DNA of 36,084 nt from Lachnoclostridium sp. (GTDB taxonomy: Bacteria; Bacillota; Clostridia; Lachnospirales; Lachnospiraceae). The notes beneath the pieces were generated by a model. That model ran no database searches. It had not been told where the DNA came from and worked only from the letters and a program-made list of their open reading frames with translations. The first letter of the stretch is position 1; every line of letters starts with the position of its first letter. Below, in pieces: positions 1-9,393 of this stretch. Both the position numbers and the translations under genes were made by a program. Location: assembly GCA_023664665.1 (NCBI GenBank), contig JAMPEY010000031.1:1-36084 (forward strand). Reading direction: 5' to 3'.

Positions 1-55
1 GAACCCCTGTTTCCGCCGTGAGAGGGCGGCGTCTTAACCGCTTGACCAACGAGCC
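1..55 (-). tRNA. tRNA-Glu (CTC), 3' end cut by window edge
   Basis: Read on the minus strand, the sequence from 55 down gives a 7-nt acceptor strand GGCTCGT, a D arm with GTC/GAC stem, and an anticodon arm with five-pair stem CCGCC/GGCGG around a loop with anticodon CTC, which reads GAG (Glu). The T-arm sequence GGGGTTC begins just before the window edge, so the T loop and 3' acceptor strand lie outside. The gene sits downstream of the surface-glycan operon on the same strand, 57 bp past the stop of its last gene. Confidence 0.88.
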
Positions 56-111
56 GTACAAATCTGACTTATTCACTATACCATTCTTTCAAAAATAATG
101 CAAGCACTTTT

Positions 112-1917
112 TTAATTTACTCTATATACGCTTAAGAATCCACAGAAGGAATTTCTCTCATCGATTTTTTCCATACTGTCTATCCAGTCCACATTTTCTA
201 TCAGATAATTTATGTAATCTTTTTCATAGACGAGGTTTTCACCTTCCAAAACCACATTAATGCCCATTAGATTGCTCCCCTGTTCGTTTTCCTCCGGGAC
301 AAATATGGATTTTTCCAATATAAAATAAACCGGCGTCCGGGATGAATAGGCATATTCATTCATAAGCTCTGCCGAATCCATACAATCGTTGTCAAGCACA
401 TAAGCAAATTGGTTGACATACGGCATTTCCGAGGAATACCATGTCATTCTCCAAGCCTCCATCGATACAATCACACAGTCCGCGCCGGATGTCAGTTCCG
501 TCAGCGAAGGATTTTCGGAAAATGTTTTAAACAGATAATAGCAGCCGCTCCTTATATTGCTGCACAGAAGGAACCCCGTCATTACCGCTGCCGCAGCAAA
601 AACCGCCGCCACTCTTTTCTTTATTGCCTTTTTGCATATCCGGCCGATGAATACCATGAAAATCCCGATAAGCACCGGCATCATATAAAACAAATACCTA
701 TCCGTTGTAACACCCATTGCCATGACATTACTGATTTTCGCGATTATCGCGGTATTTGCCACAATGGCCGCAAGGCAGATGACCGCAAACCAATTGCAGT
801 GTTCGATTCCCCATTTTAAATGGGTGCGCCAATCCCTAAGCCATGCCCATATCTTCCCCCTGATACGGATAAGCCACTGTTCGTTTCGGAACAGGATGAA
901 AACCACGGCGGTTAAAAATACAATCCAAAAGACCACAAACGCTGCATAAAGAAAGGTAATATGATCAATCTTCCAGCCAAAGCCGAAGGATTCCCCCAGC
1001 AAAAGCGTCATGCATGCTGAAAAGTCCCAATAATACGGCAGGCTTGCACCCGTTGCATACAGATCCGGTCCGCTCTGCATATGGGATAATATATAGGGAA
1101 ATGCCACCAAATCAACCACCACGCCAAAAAGCATCGTCAGACCGTATGTGAACATTTCCTTCCACTTTTTCCTCACCAGTAGGTATATGCATGTAAATGC
1201 GGTCAAAAAGAACGCCAAGGTAAAGAAATAATAGTGCGTGAACCCGCCCAGCAGCGTTATGACAAATGTTACGGCAAGCTCCTTCTTTATCCCGGCAAAC
1301 TCTTTTCGGTACATGCTGCACAGCATATACACAAGCGTTATTGCGAACACCGTAAGCATCGCATAGCTCCTAAGATAGATATAGCAGTTAAGCGCAGCGT
1401 TGGTAAATCCGTAATATACAGTCACCATGAGCGCTGTAAGCGCCGAGCCGCTGAACCGTTTGATCCACAGGAACAGCACAAGCTGGCACAACAGAAAGAA
1501 CACTATATTGATGGCATAGCTGTACCACCATGAAAAGCTGCCCGGGAAAAAGGAGCATATGGTATGTAAAAGCATCTCGTGGAGGGGAAGGCCCAAATCC
1601 CCTATCAAATTATAGTAAACCGACCCATAAGAAAATCTTTCATCCTCACCGACAGTCAGGTACTCTCTGAACACATCACCGGATACCCATTCCATTAAAT
1701 TTCTGTCCACATTAGGCTGTTTTCTTTCCGGGTCCACGATCTGGGCATACAAATACGGTTCATAATAACTATTGGCAAATCCGTAGCTCCATGTTTCGTC
1801 AGAATGGAATCCCTCCCTCTCCACGGCAAAAACATAGGTTATCCGGGCAAGCTGCAGCAAAACCACCAGCACAAATACGCCGAATATAATGATTTCATTT
1901 CTTTTGCTTTTTTTCAT
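112..1917 (-). CDS. Multi-spanning GT39/ArnT-like membrane glycosyltransferase
   Basis: A 601-residue polytopic membrane protein. One hydrophobic segment lies near residues 9-31, and about ten more follow to around residue 450, ahead of a soluble C-terminal domain of roughly 140 residues. The first extracytoplasmic loop starts with an acidic pair, D40-E41, in a His-Ser-Asp-Glu-Thr context. That is the hallmark of GT-C enzymes of the GT39/GT83 type, which use polyprenyl-phosphate-linked sugars outside the membrane. It is the last gene of the glycan operon, 30 bp after the flippase. The operon also has a GtrB-like GT2 that could make the polyprenyl-phosphate sugar, so I infer that this protein transfers that sugar to the exported glycan or to a protein. 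The acceptor cannot be told from sequence. Confidence 0.72.
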   Translation of the reverse strand: MKKSKRNEIIIFGVFVLVVLLQLARITYVFAVEREGFHSDETWSYGFANSYYEPYLYAQIVDPERKQPNVDRNLMEWVSGDVFREYLTVGEDERFSYGSVYYNLIGDLGLPLHEMLLHTICSFFPGSFSWWYSYAINIVFFLLCQLVLFLWIKRFSGSALTALMVTVYYGFTNAALNCYIYLRSYAMLTVFAITLVYMLCSMYRKEFAGIKKELAVTFVITLLGGFTHYYFFTLAFFLTAFTCIYLLVRKKWKEMFTYGLTMLFGVVVDLVAFPYILSHMQSGPDLYATGASLPYYWDFSACMTLLLGESFGFGWKIDHITFLYAAFVVFWIVFLTAVVFILFRNEQWLIRIRGKIWAWLRDWRTHLKWGIEHCNWFAVICLAAIVANTAIIAKISNVMAMGVTTDRYLFYMMPVLIGIFMVFIGRICKKAIKKRVAAVFAAAAVMTGFLLCSNIRSGCYYLFKTFSENPSLTELTSGADCVIVSMEAWRMTWYSSEMPYVNQFAYVLDNDCMDSAELMNEYAYSSRTPVYFILEKSIFVPEENEQGSNLMGINVVLEGENLVYEKDYINYLIENVDWIDSMEKIDERNSFCGFLSVYRVN

Positions 1918-1947
1918 AATCTTCTGTCTCCTGTTCCGCTGTCTGTA

Positions 1948-3348
1948 TTATTTTTCATTCTCATTAACAAATGCAATATAACTTTTTTTAACAACTGCCG
2001 CACCCGCTGCCGCTGCAGTCATTGCGATAACATATCTTATAATATAATTATCAAGCAATAGATGCATTACAAAAAATACTGCGGACACCAGCAATACCAT
2101 GATAATTATTTTGGTATTATGAATAACTCTTTTTTTAATGATGCAATTGACTGTAAGCATATGAAATACCGTCAAAACAACATACGATGCTACCGTTGAA
2201 ACAGCAGCAAAGCCATAGCCGAATTTTCTGAGGAATATGGCATTTAACACAATATTAATCCCTGCCGCCAATACCGTGCCCATTGAAATCAAATAGGTTT
2301 TCATCTCATAAAATTCCAAATTTACATACAACTGATATATAAATATCAAGTATGCGGAGAAAACGATCCAAACGGAAAATCTGACTCCTTCCCAGTACTC
2401 TACGGGTGATATTATTTTTATGATCTCCGGGGTAACCGCTCCTGCCAGCACTGCAATAACCGAAAATACCATGGCATAAACAGTATATGCTTTCTTTAAT
2501 ACCGCATCTTGTCCTGCCTCCAGCTTTCTGAACATCCACGGACCCCATACATTGTTTGCAGCCTCAATAAGCGCTCCTATCATCAGACCGAGACTATAAA
2601 CCAGACTATAAATACCGCTCTGTGCTTCTCCGATCATCCTTGCTATCATGATTTTATCGGCATTGCCCAGAATAAAATGGGAAAGATTATGGGGTATCAG
2701 GGGAATGCCCTGACATACATAATACTTGGCATACTCTGTCTTCCATATTTTTCTTCCTCTGCGCATAACATAAATATACAATACAACACCTATGACAATC
2801 GCGGGAAGCGCTGCTCCCAGAATTCTTCCAAACTTTCTGTCACCGGCACAAAAGGTTTGAATCAATATAACCGAAAAAACAAGATTTAACACTGCCACCG
2901 AAAAGCTTAATGCGGTGTTTCCTTTATAGTTAAAATCATAAATCATACTGCCTGACATAAAAGAAACGACCGCCATAGCATAACTGTATATAACAAGCAG
3001 ATGTAACTCCGTCGGGTTCATGGACAGCAAACTTCCGAACAATCCCTGAAAAACATGAAACAGCACAAGCATCGCGCCTGAAAATACACTTGTGACAAAA
3101 AAGCCGACCGATAAAAAACCATATTTGTCATCTTTGAAAAGCATCTGACCCTTTGAAACCGTTCCGTAGAAATCCAATCCCGTTAAAACCGTAAAAATAC
3201 TGACATAGGTAAAAAAAATATTTGCCTGCCCATATTCCTCCGTACTTAACAGCCTCGAAAATATAGGAATGCTGATAAGATTAACCGACTTTATTAAAAA
3301 TGTTCCCAGCAGGCTCCAAAAGCTGCTTTTCTTTATAATTCTATCCAT
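1948..3348 (-). CDS. Wzx-type polysaccharide flippase
   Basis: This 466-residue protein is almost entirely hydrophobic helices, twelve to fourteen by eye. Its N-terminus (short basic start, then a Trp-Ser-Leu-Leu-Gly segment and a PIFSRLLSTEEYGQ stretch) is typical of the oligosaccharide flippase branch of the MOP superfamily. Such proteins move undecaprenyl-diphosphate-linked repeat units across the cytoplasmic membrane. The ATG start overlaps the 3' end of the upstream glycosyltransferase by 16 bases, which suggests translational coupling. Its presence points to a Wzx-dependent assembly route, but no Wzy polymerase is recognisable in the window, although the GT39-like neighbour is another large membrane protein. 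The family call is firm; the substrate is inferred only from the neighbouring CDP-sugar genes. Confidence 0.85.
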   Translation of the reverse strand: MDRIIKKSSFWSLLGTFLIKSVNLISIPIFSRLLSTEEYGQANIFFTYVSIFTVLTGLDFYGTVSKGQMLFKDDKYGFLSVGFFVTSVFSGAMLVLFHVFQGLFGSLLSMNPTELHLLVIYSYAMAVVSFMSGSMIYDFNYKGNTALSFSVAVLNLVFSVILIQTFCAGDRKFGRILGAALPAIVIGVVLYIYVMRRGRKIWKTEYAKYYVCQGIPLIPHNLSHFILGNADKIMIARMIGEAQSGIYSLVYSLGLMIGALIEAANNVWGPWMFRKLEAGQDAVLKKAYTVYAMVFSVIAVLAGAVTPEIIKIISPVEYWEGVRFSVWIVFSAYLIFIYQLYVNLEFYEMKTYLISMGTVLAAGINIVLNAIFLRKFGYGFAAVSTVASYVVLTVFHMLTVNCIIKKRVIHNTKIIIMVLLVSAVFFVMHLLLDNYIIRYVIAMTAAAAGAAVVKKSYIAFVNENEK

Positions 3349-4442
3349 TCCTGTTCACCGATGCCGATTGTATCTGCATAAGCATTTAAGGCCGCCAAAT
3401 ACTTTTTATTATGAATTGGAAACTTTAAAACTTTAAACGCTTTTTTCTCCCGGCGCATTTTAAGTAAGATTGTGGTTGTGGTAAAAAAACAAACTTTCGC
3501 ATCCGGCAATAAATCAATCACTTTCTCTCCTGAAATATCTTCTCCGCATATATCAAACAACACATCATTCCACTCAAAGCCATAAGTTTCCCTTGGATGC
3601 TTTTTTATCAGAATGCTTTTCCCACTGCAGTTTTCCTTAATCCAATCATGTGCTTTATCATATATCTCATCACCTATTCCAAAATCAGAAAACGAGGTCG
3701 AAAAAAATATAATCTCATAATTCTTCTTAAAATACTTTTTTTCTTCCTCTGTAAGCCTTTCTTCGCTTTTATACCCTTCATACATCTGTTTTATCGCTTT
3801 AAAATTTCTATATCGCATCCTTTCGGGAAGACTGCAATATTTGATAGTCCTGTCATCATACTTTAATCTAAACTGCTGCCCATAAGCCATTATATTTACA
3901 ACATTCATTTTCGCCAGCAAAAAATGAATGATATCGGATGCTTCATGTATTTTAAAAAAACGCGGAACCTCTGCATAATCTCCAATGCCATCCTCAAAAC
4001 ATACGATTATCCTGTCGCACATTGCATTCACGCAGGCAGTCTGAAAAATTCCTACTTTCGACTGCACAACTACTTTCTTATAATCAGTATGTCCGCATAT
4101 TTTTTCAACTAATTTCCGATCGTGCTTTTCTCTTGTATTTGTTATGTATTGGAAAAAATAACCCAGCATTAAAAATATTTTTGTTATTATTTTTTCATCC
4201 GACATCAGCCTGTCATAATGAAAGATATGATGAAAAAAATGGCTGTTTTCACACTTTTCCTGCATAATGCGGAGCAGTTTCTCATTATTAAAATTAACTA
4301 TGACCGCATCCCACTGGCCTTCCGGATATTTGGAATGATACCATTCAAACATTTCCCAGCTGTATAAATTTGTCAAAGCAACTAATGCCTTGTCGCTATT
4401 TTCAATGCGTTCCTCATCATAGTTCATGCCATTGTCCTCCAA
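3333..4442 (-). CDS. GT52-like (sialyltransferase-fold) glycosyltransferase
   Basis: A 369-residue soluble protein. Two motifs in the C-terminal half match bacterial sialyltransferase-fold GT-B enzymes (GT52, GT80 and polysialyltransferase relatives): a KKHPRE segment, the HP motif that contacts the nucleotide, and downstream a Phe-Phe-Thr-Thr-Thr-Thr-Ile-Leu-Leu segment in the place of the S/TS motif. The N-terminal half lacks an obvious Rossmann signature and is more divergent. CMP-sugar donors are the rule in these families, but no neuA, neuB or neuC-type gene lies in the window, so the donor could be another CMP- or CDP-activated sugar. Its stop codon abuts neighbouring genes on both sides (one base from rfbG's downstream end, overlapping wzx), so it belongs to the operon. 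Confidence 0.6.
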   Translation of the reverse strand: MEDNGMNYDEERIENSDKALVALTNLYSWEMFEWYHSKYPEGQWDAVIVNFNNEKLLRIMQEKCENSHFFHHIFHYDRLMSDEKIITKIFLMLGYFFQYITNTREKHDRKLVEKICGHTDYKKVVVQSKVGIFQTACVNAMCDRIIVCFEDGIGDYAEVPRFFKIHEASDIIHFLLAKMNVVNIMAYGQQFRLKYDDRTIKYCSLPERMRYRNFKAIKQMYEGYKSEERLTEEEKKYFKKNYEIIFFSTSFSDFGIGDEIYDKAHDWIKENCSGKSILIKKHPRETYGFEWNDVLFDICGEDISGEKVIDLLPDAKVCFFTTTTILLKMRREKKAFKVLKFPIHNKKYLAALNAYADTIGIGEQEWIEL

Positions 4443-5510
4443 TTAGTATATCCCCATAAACTCCTCTATCTGTCCGTCCATGCACTTACCTACATCTCCA
4501 CCCGAAAAATACGCCGCCGTCCATTCCACAATCTTTTCAACAGCCGTCTCCATATTCCAGCGGGGCTTCCAGCCGAATGTATTTTTAAATCTGGAGGAGT
4601 CAAGCTTTAAAAAGCTTGCCTCATGCGGTCCGTCGGCGCTGGCATTTTCCCATGTAAGCGATGAATCGGTATACGAGTTCCATTTTTCGCAAAACATTGC
4701 CACTAATTCCCCTGTTGTCAGGCAGCCGGAATCGTCCGGTCCGACATTATAGTTTCCCGCTTTCGCGCCGTCAATATATTGGGCTTCTGCCACCAGAAGA
4801 TACGCGTAAACCGGCTCTAGCACATGCTGGTAAGGCCTTGTGGAATAGGGGTTTCTGACGATAACAGCGCTTTTGGTTTCCGCCGCCCTCACACAATCCG
4901 GAATGATCCTGTCCCTTGCAAAATCACCGCCCCCCACAACATTGCCGGCTCTCACCGTACTGACCGCGACGGAACCATCGCCGAAAAAGGAATTTTTATA
5001 GCATGCCGTCACAAGCTCGGAGCAGGATTTTGAATTGGAATAGGGGTCAAATCCGTTCAGTTCTTCATTCTCCCGGTAGCCCCACTCCCATTCTCTATTT
5101 TTGTAGACCTTATCGGTCGTGACATTCACAAAGGATTTGACCGATTTGGTCAATCTGATGCATTCAAGTACATTGACCGTCCCCATGACATTGACATCGT
5201 AGGTATAAACCGGATTTTCATAGGATGCGCGCACTATGGGCTGAGCCGCCATATGTATCACTATCTCCGGCTCCGCCTTCTCAAAAACCTCCTTCAAATG
5301 CTCAAGGTCACGCACATCCCCTATAACGGAATCCATGCTGTTTTCTATGCCGCTCAGCTCAAAAAGAGAAGGGTTTGTGGGCGTCTCCAAAGCATAACCC
5401 GTAACCTCTGCCCCAAGCTTCACCAAAAGCCTGCACATCCAAGCGCCCTTAAACCCCGTATGCCCGGTGATAAGCACCCTTTTTCCTCTGTAAAAATCCA
5501 TATTGGACAT
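4443..5510 (-). CDS. rfbG: CDP-glucose 4,6-dehydratase
   Basis: A 355-residue extended SDR enzyme. The N-terminal nucleotide-binding motif is GHTGFKG (residues 16-22), and the GFKG form is specific to CDP-glucose dehydratases. Further family marks are TTDKVYKN in the middle, a YSNSK (YxxxK) catalytic motif, and an RAGNVVGGGD segment followed by RIIPDC. It converts CDP-glucose to CDP-4-keto-6-deoxyglucose, the second step towards CDP-3,6-dideoxyhexoses. The start at 5510 has GGAAGGA about ten bases upstream; a second in-frame ATG lies three codons later. Unusually, rfbG is separated from rfbF and rfbH by three genes, although all are on one strand with short gaps. Length matches the family. 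Confidence 0.93.
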   Translation of the reverse strand: MSNMDFYRGKRVLITGHTGFKGAWMCRLLVKLGAEVTGYALETPTNPSLFELSGIENSMDSVIGDVRDLEHLKEVFEKAEPEIVIHMAAQPIVRASYENPVYTYDVNVMGTVNVLECIRLTKSVKSFVNVTTDKVYKNREWEWGYRENEELNGFDPYSNSKSCSELVTACYKNSFFGDGSVAVSTVRAGNVVGGGDFARDRIIPDCVRAAETKSAVIVRNPYSTRPYQHVLEPVYAYLLVAEAQYIDGAKAGNYNVGPDDSGCLTTGELVAMFCEKWNSYTDSSLTWENASADGPHEASFLKLDSSRFKNTFGWKPRWNMETAVEKIVEWTAAYFSGGDVGKCMDGQIEEFMGIY

Positions 5511-5556
5511 CTTTACATTATCCTTCCTGTTTCTGTTTCATATTCCCTTTCAGGCT

Positions 5557-6516
5557 TCATTCGCTCTCACTTGATTCCTCTTTGTCAAAGTTAAGCCTTT
5601 CCTCCTCTATCACCAGAGGCCTGTTCATTATCCTTTTATTCATACTGATGACATATTCTCCCAAGAAGCCTATAAAAAAAAGCTGCACCGAGCCTATTAT
5701 CAGTACCGCAAGGAGAATGGGCGCCATGCCCGCAACAAATCTGTCCCAATAAATAAGCTTCATTATCATATAGACAATCGCTATAAGAATACTCACAAAT
5801 CCTGTGATAAATCCGCCCCATGTGGCAAGCCTTAACCCGACCTTTGTGTAGGAAGTAAAGCTAAGCATGGCGGCATCATACAGCGTGAACCAATTATTGT
5901 GTGTTTTCCCCGCTCGCCTTTCCTGCTGCTCATAGGGTATATCCTTTCGCTTATAGCCAAGCTCCGCCACAATTCCTCTCAAAAAGGGGGTCGGGTCATC
6001 AAGCTTTTTCAAAACCTCAATAAACGATTTGTCATACAGCCCGAACCCCGTAAAATGTTCAATCTGCTCAACATCCGACATTTTCTTAATCATTTTGTAA
6101 TAACAGGTGCGCAAAAAGCGCATGATTTTGTTTTCCCTGCTGGCAGTCTTTATGGCGCAGACGATTTTATATCCCGCTTCCCACTCTTTTACAAGCTTTG
6201 GAAGCATCTCCACCGGATCCTGAAAATCGCAGCACATACAAACGGTACAGTCGCCCGTAGTCTGACACATTCCATAAAAAGGCGAATTGAACTGTCCGAA
6301 ATTTTTAGCATTAAAGATTGCCCTCACCTTTTTATTATCTTTACAAATCTCACGAAGGTACTCTCTCGTTTTATCCTGAGAATTGTTATCTATAAAAAGT
6401 ATCTCATAATCATATGCGGGAAGGTTTTTTGACATTTCCTCAATGACCGCGGCGCATATCTGCCGCACATTTTCCTCCTCATTATAGCATGGAATCATAA
6501 TACTTATTTTTTTCAT
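5557..6516 (-). CDS. GtrB/DPM1-like polyprenyl-phosphate glycosyltransferase (GT2)
   Basis: A 319-residue protein with a GT-A domain. It opens with a MIPCYNEEEN motif, then FIDNNSQDKT, and a DFQDP segment near residue 98 in place of the usual DxD metal-binding site (DLQDP in GtrB). Two strong hydrophobic helices lie near residues 230-255 and 270-292, ending in a GEYV motif. This is the GtrB/ArnC/dolichol-phosphate-mannose-synthase layout: the enzyme attaches a nucleotide sugar to undecaprenyl phosphate on the inner membrane face. The lipid-linked sugar is usually used by a GT-C enzyme outside, and a GT39-like gene closes the same operon. The start has AGGAAATAGA in front of ATG. Sugar specificity is not visible. 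Confidence 0.85.
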   Translation of the reverse strand: MKKISIMIPCYNEEENVRQICAAVIEEMSKNLPAYDYEILFIDNNSQDKTREYLREICKDNKKVRAIFNAKNFGQFNSPFYGMCQTTGDCTVCMCCDFQDPVEMLPKLVKEWEAGYKIVCAIKTASRENKIMRFLRTCYYKMIKKMSDVEQIEHFTGFGLYDKSFIEVLKKLDDPTPFLRGIVAELGYKRKDIPYEQQERRAGKTHNNWFTLYDAAMLSFTSYTKVGLRLATWGGFITGFVSILIAIVYMIMKLIYWDRFVAGMAPILLAVLIIGSVQLFFIGFLGEYVISMNKRIMNRPLVIEEERLNFDKEESSESE

Positions 6517-6543
6517 TCTATTTCCTCATCTGCCCTTTCGGCT

Positions 6544-7479
6544 TTATGCAAAACCGTCCGCAATTATCGCCCTGATCCCATCCTCAAACTCCCAAGCCGG
6601 CTCAAATCCCGTATCTGCTTTCAGCTCTGAAATATCCGCCCTAAGATACATTACCTGCCCCTCGCTATAAGGAATCGCCCCCAGTAAAATCCTGCCCTGC
6701 GGCGCAGCTATGCTCCGGATGGTTTCTATGTAGTAAGAAAGCGGGCGCGCGTTTCCGCTTCCAAGCACATAAACCTTTTTGTCAACGCCCTTTTCCGCAA
6801 TCAATCTAAGCGCTCTGGCCGCATCCGCGCTGTATAGGTAATCCCACATTTGTACGCCCTCGGTAAATTGGGGCACAATCCCTTTTTTCAGTTTATCAAT
6901 GGTTGACATCACCATCGAATCGTCCCTGTCATAAGGGCCATATACGCTCAAAATACGCACCCAGATATGGGAAATTCCCAGAGTCTGCGCATATCCCCTG
7001 CTCATCTGCCCCGCACATAGCTTTGCAGAGCCGTACCCCATGTTAGGAAATGTCGGGGTATATGGAGTAAGTGTTTCATTCGTCACCCCGTATTCAGCCT
7101 GCGAGCCGATGCCTATAAACCTCTTGCATCCGAATCTTTTTGCCGCCCCCACCGCATCCAGCGCATATCTCACATTCAGATTTTGGAGGTACATATCGTT
7201 TCTTCCGGCTCCAAAGGTTCCTTCCCACGCCAGATGGAAAAAAACATCATACTCCACGCTTGTATTATTACTAAGTCCCGAAAGCTCCGATAAATCGCAA
7301 AACAGTACCTTGACAAGTTTATGCTCCGGGATTCTGGCGTTTCGCTTTGACTCTCTTCTCGCAAGCACCAGAACCTCAATATTATTTTCGATAAGCTCTG
7401 CTATCAGAGCCATGCCCACCGCGCCGGTGGCTCCCGTGACAATAGCACGCTTCATATGAATCATCCATTCTTGCTGCAA
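6544..7479 (-). CDS. SDR epimerase/reductase of the CDP-dideoxysugar cluster (RfbJ/YerF-like candidate)
   Basis: An extended short-chain dehydrogenase of about 300 residues. It has a GATGAVG nucleotide-binding motif at the N-terminus and a YGSAK (YxxxK) catalytic motif mid-protein. The start is uncertain. A TTG at 7479 lies 4-5 bases after an AGGGGA sequence; in-frame ATGs occur at 7464 and 7455, the last beginning directly at the Rossmann fold. The family includes 4-ketoreductases such as CDP-abequose and CDP-paratose synthases. In yersiniose synthesis an SDR (YerF) reduces the ketone left after the ThDP enzyme adds its two-carbon unit. Following that enzyme directly in this operon, the protein is a good candidate for the same final step. 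That assignment is inference; the family call is seen in the sequence. Confidence 0.72.
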   Translation of the reverse strand: MQQEWMIHMKRAIVTGATGAVGMALIAELIENNIEVLVLARRESKRNARIPEHKLVKVLFCDLSELSGLSNNTSVEYDVFFHLAWEGTFGAGRNDMYLQNLNVRYALDAVGAAKRFGCKRFIGIGSQAEYGVTNETLTPYTPTFPNMGYGSAKLCAGQMSRGYAQTLGISHIWVRILSVYGPYDRDDSMVMSTIDKLKKGIVPQFTEGVQMWDYLYSADAARALRLIAEKGVDKKVYVLGSGNARPLSYYIETIRSIAAPQGRILLGAIPYSEGQVMYLRADISELKADTGFEPAWEFEDGIRAIIADGFA

Positions 7480-7548
7480 AATCTCCCCTCATAATTCCCT
7501 TCTGCAGATTCTCAACTATGGCGGAGAAAAATTTTCCCAACTATGAAT

Positions 7549-9393
7549 TCAAAATTTAACCGCAGGAATAAACAGATTTTCCATCAGTTCCTCTCTGGGC
7601 AGAAACGGCGCAAGATCCTCCAACGGCGGACTCACAAGCGTTCCGTCCTCAAGCCTCTTCGTGCTGCTCTTTGGCTCCCAGACCTGATCGGTGTCCGTAA
7701 AAATCTCGCAGAACACAAACCCGGGCTGCTTTAAGACCTCCTCCACAACGCTTTTCATCTCCATATTATCATGCGCCGAATAATATGTAAAGCCGAACGC
7801 TTTGGCAATCTTTTCAAAGTCCGGAAAGCCCAAATCCCCCGATTCCGGTCCTATGCCCACCTTGCTGTTTTCTTTGAACAGGTTGTTCTGCGTGATCCTG
7901 ATGGAATGATAACCCTGATTATTTATCAAAAAAATCTTTATGGGAAGCCTGTTTGTCACGATGGTCTGAAGCTCCTGCAGATTCATCATAATGGAGCCGT
8001 CCCCCTCTAAGCAGACAACATCCTTCCTCCCGGCCGACACACACAGCCCGATTGCCGCCGGAAGTCCGTAGCCCATGCTGGCAATTGCGCTGTTTATGAT
8101 AAACCTCGTTCCCTCTTTGATAACATAACTCTGATGTCCCGCAACACAGCACGCGCCGTTTGACACTGCCGTCAGGCTTCCCTCTTTAAGACTTTTGCTC
8201 ACATGATTTATGAAGGCATAGACATTGACATACCCCTTATCCGCATCCCAATGTTTTTTTAAGGTGACAGGATATTTTTCCTTCCAATTTTTACAGGCAT
8301 TAAGCCACTCTTCGCCCATGAAAATTTTTTCGGGGGAATACTCGCCTGCAGCTTCGTCAAGCGTTTCAAGGAAATCCTTCGCGTCCGCCCACACCGGCAT
8401 GTCCACATGTATCGTGTGTTTTTTCATCTCCGCCCTGTCAATATCAACCATGATAACCTTGGCTTCTCTCGCCCATGTATCAAAGCTGTATCCGGTCTGC
8501 CTGATGGAAATCCTTGTGCCTATCGCAAGCAGAAGGTCAGCGTTCTGCACCGCAAAATTCCCCGGGCGGTCGCCCATATTGCCGCCTCTGCCCACATACA
8601 AAGGATTGTCCGTCTCTATGACATCTATGCTGTTCCAATATGTCACCACGGGCACGCTGAGCTTTTTTATCACCCTTTTAAACGCCTCATAGCCCCCCGA
8701 CAAACGGATTCCGCCGCCCGCATATATCACCGGTCTCTTGGCAGCTTTAATCATCTGTATCACTTTTTCCGCATCCTGCTTTGAAACCTTAGGCGGCAAA
8801 AGCGCATCATCTTCTGCCGGGTCGTAGCCCTTAAGCCCGTCCGTTTCAATGTACGCCCCCTGAAAATTCACCGGTATGTCAATCCATACAGGTCCGGGTC
8901 TTCCCGTAGTGGCAAGGTGATACCCCTTTTCAAGGGCATACCTTATCTGCGCCGGATCTTCAATCATCACCGCATACTTCGTCATGGGCTCCACCGATTT
9001 GACGATATCGTACTCCTGATCGCCCACAGCCCTTAATGGTAATCCGTCTGTAAACCTCTGGGCATATCTTGCCGTCGTGTCATACCTCACCTGGCCGCTT
9101 ATAATAAACATGGGTATGGAATCAAGCCAACCCCCGACTACTCCGGTAATGGCATTGGTGCCGCCCGGTCCGGTTGTGACACAGACCGCTGCAATCTTAT
9201 TTTCGAGTCTGGCATAGCTCTCCGCCGCGATGGCACATGCCTGTTCATGGTGATTGTAAATACAGCGCATGCCCGCATGATGGCCAAAGGCATCATTTAA
9301 ATGCATGGCTCCGCCCCCGACCACCGTAAAGCAGTCTTTGACGCCATGTTCCACCAGAAAGTCCACCACATAATCCGCAACACGCCTCTTCAT
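7549..9393 (-). CDS. ThDP-dependent acetolactate-synthase-like enzyme (YerE-like candidate)
   Basis: From the ATG at 9393 this is 614 residues with the three-domain acetohydroxyacid synthase layout. The cofactor-activating glutamate is E50 in a NHHEQACAIAAE motif; GPGGTN follows near residue 75-80; the ThDP-magnesium motif starts at GDGS (464-467) and ends with NN at 491-492. The start is chosen because ATG overlaps the rfbH stop as ATGA and has GGAGG five bases upstream; a GTG two codons earlier is weaker. No small regulatory subunit (ilvN) is nearby and the gene is embedded in a sugar operon. In yersiniose A synthesis YerE, an acetolactate synthase homologue, adds a two-carbon unit from pyruvate to CDP-4-keto-3,6-dideoxyglucose. 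I infer that kind of role here. Confidence 0.8.
   Translation of the reverse strand: MKRRVADYVVDFLVEHGVKDCFTVVGGGAMHLNDAFGHHAGMRCIYNHHEQACAIAAESYARLENKIAAVCVTTGPGGTNAITGVVGGWLDSIPMFIISGQVRYDTTARYAQRFTDGLPLRAVGDQEYDIVKSVEPMTKYAVMIEDPAQIRYALEKGYHLATTGRPGPVWIDIPVNFQGAYIETDGLKGYDPAEDDALLPPKVSKQDAEKVIQMIKAAKRPVIYAGGGIRLSGGYEAFKRVIKKLSVPVVTYWNSIDVIETDNPLYVGRGGNMGDRPGNFAVQNADLLLAIGTRISIRQTGYSFDTWAREAKVIMVDIDRAEMKKHTIHVDMPVWADAKDFLETLDEAAGEYSPEKIFMGEEWLNACKNWKEKYPVTLKKHWDADKGYVNVYAFINHVSKSLKEGSLTAVSNGACCVAGHQSYVIKEGTRFIINSAIASMGYGLPAAIGLCVSAGRKDVVCLEGDGSIMMNLQELQTIVTNRLPIKIFLINNQGYHSIRITQNNLFKENSKVGIGPESGDLGFPDFEKIAKAFGFTYYSAHDNMEMKSVVEEVLKQPGFVFCEIFTDTDQVWEPKSSTKRLEDGTLVSPPLEDLAPFLPREELMENLFIPAVKF

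Noticed and set aside
7480..7548. Short direct repeat CATAGTTG between the ThDP gene and the SDR gene
   Set aside because: Two eight-base copies in a short spacer can arise by chance, and no structure or function is apparent.
7549..9393. Acetolactate synthase for branched-chain amino acids (ilvB)
   Set aside because: The family fits, but there is no ilvN, ilvC or ilvD nearby, and the four-base overlap with rfbH ties it to the sugar pathway.
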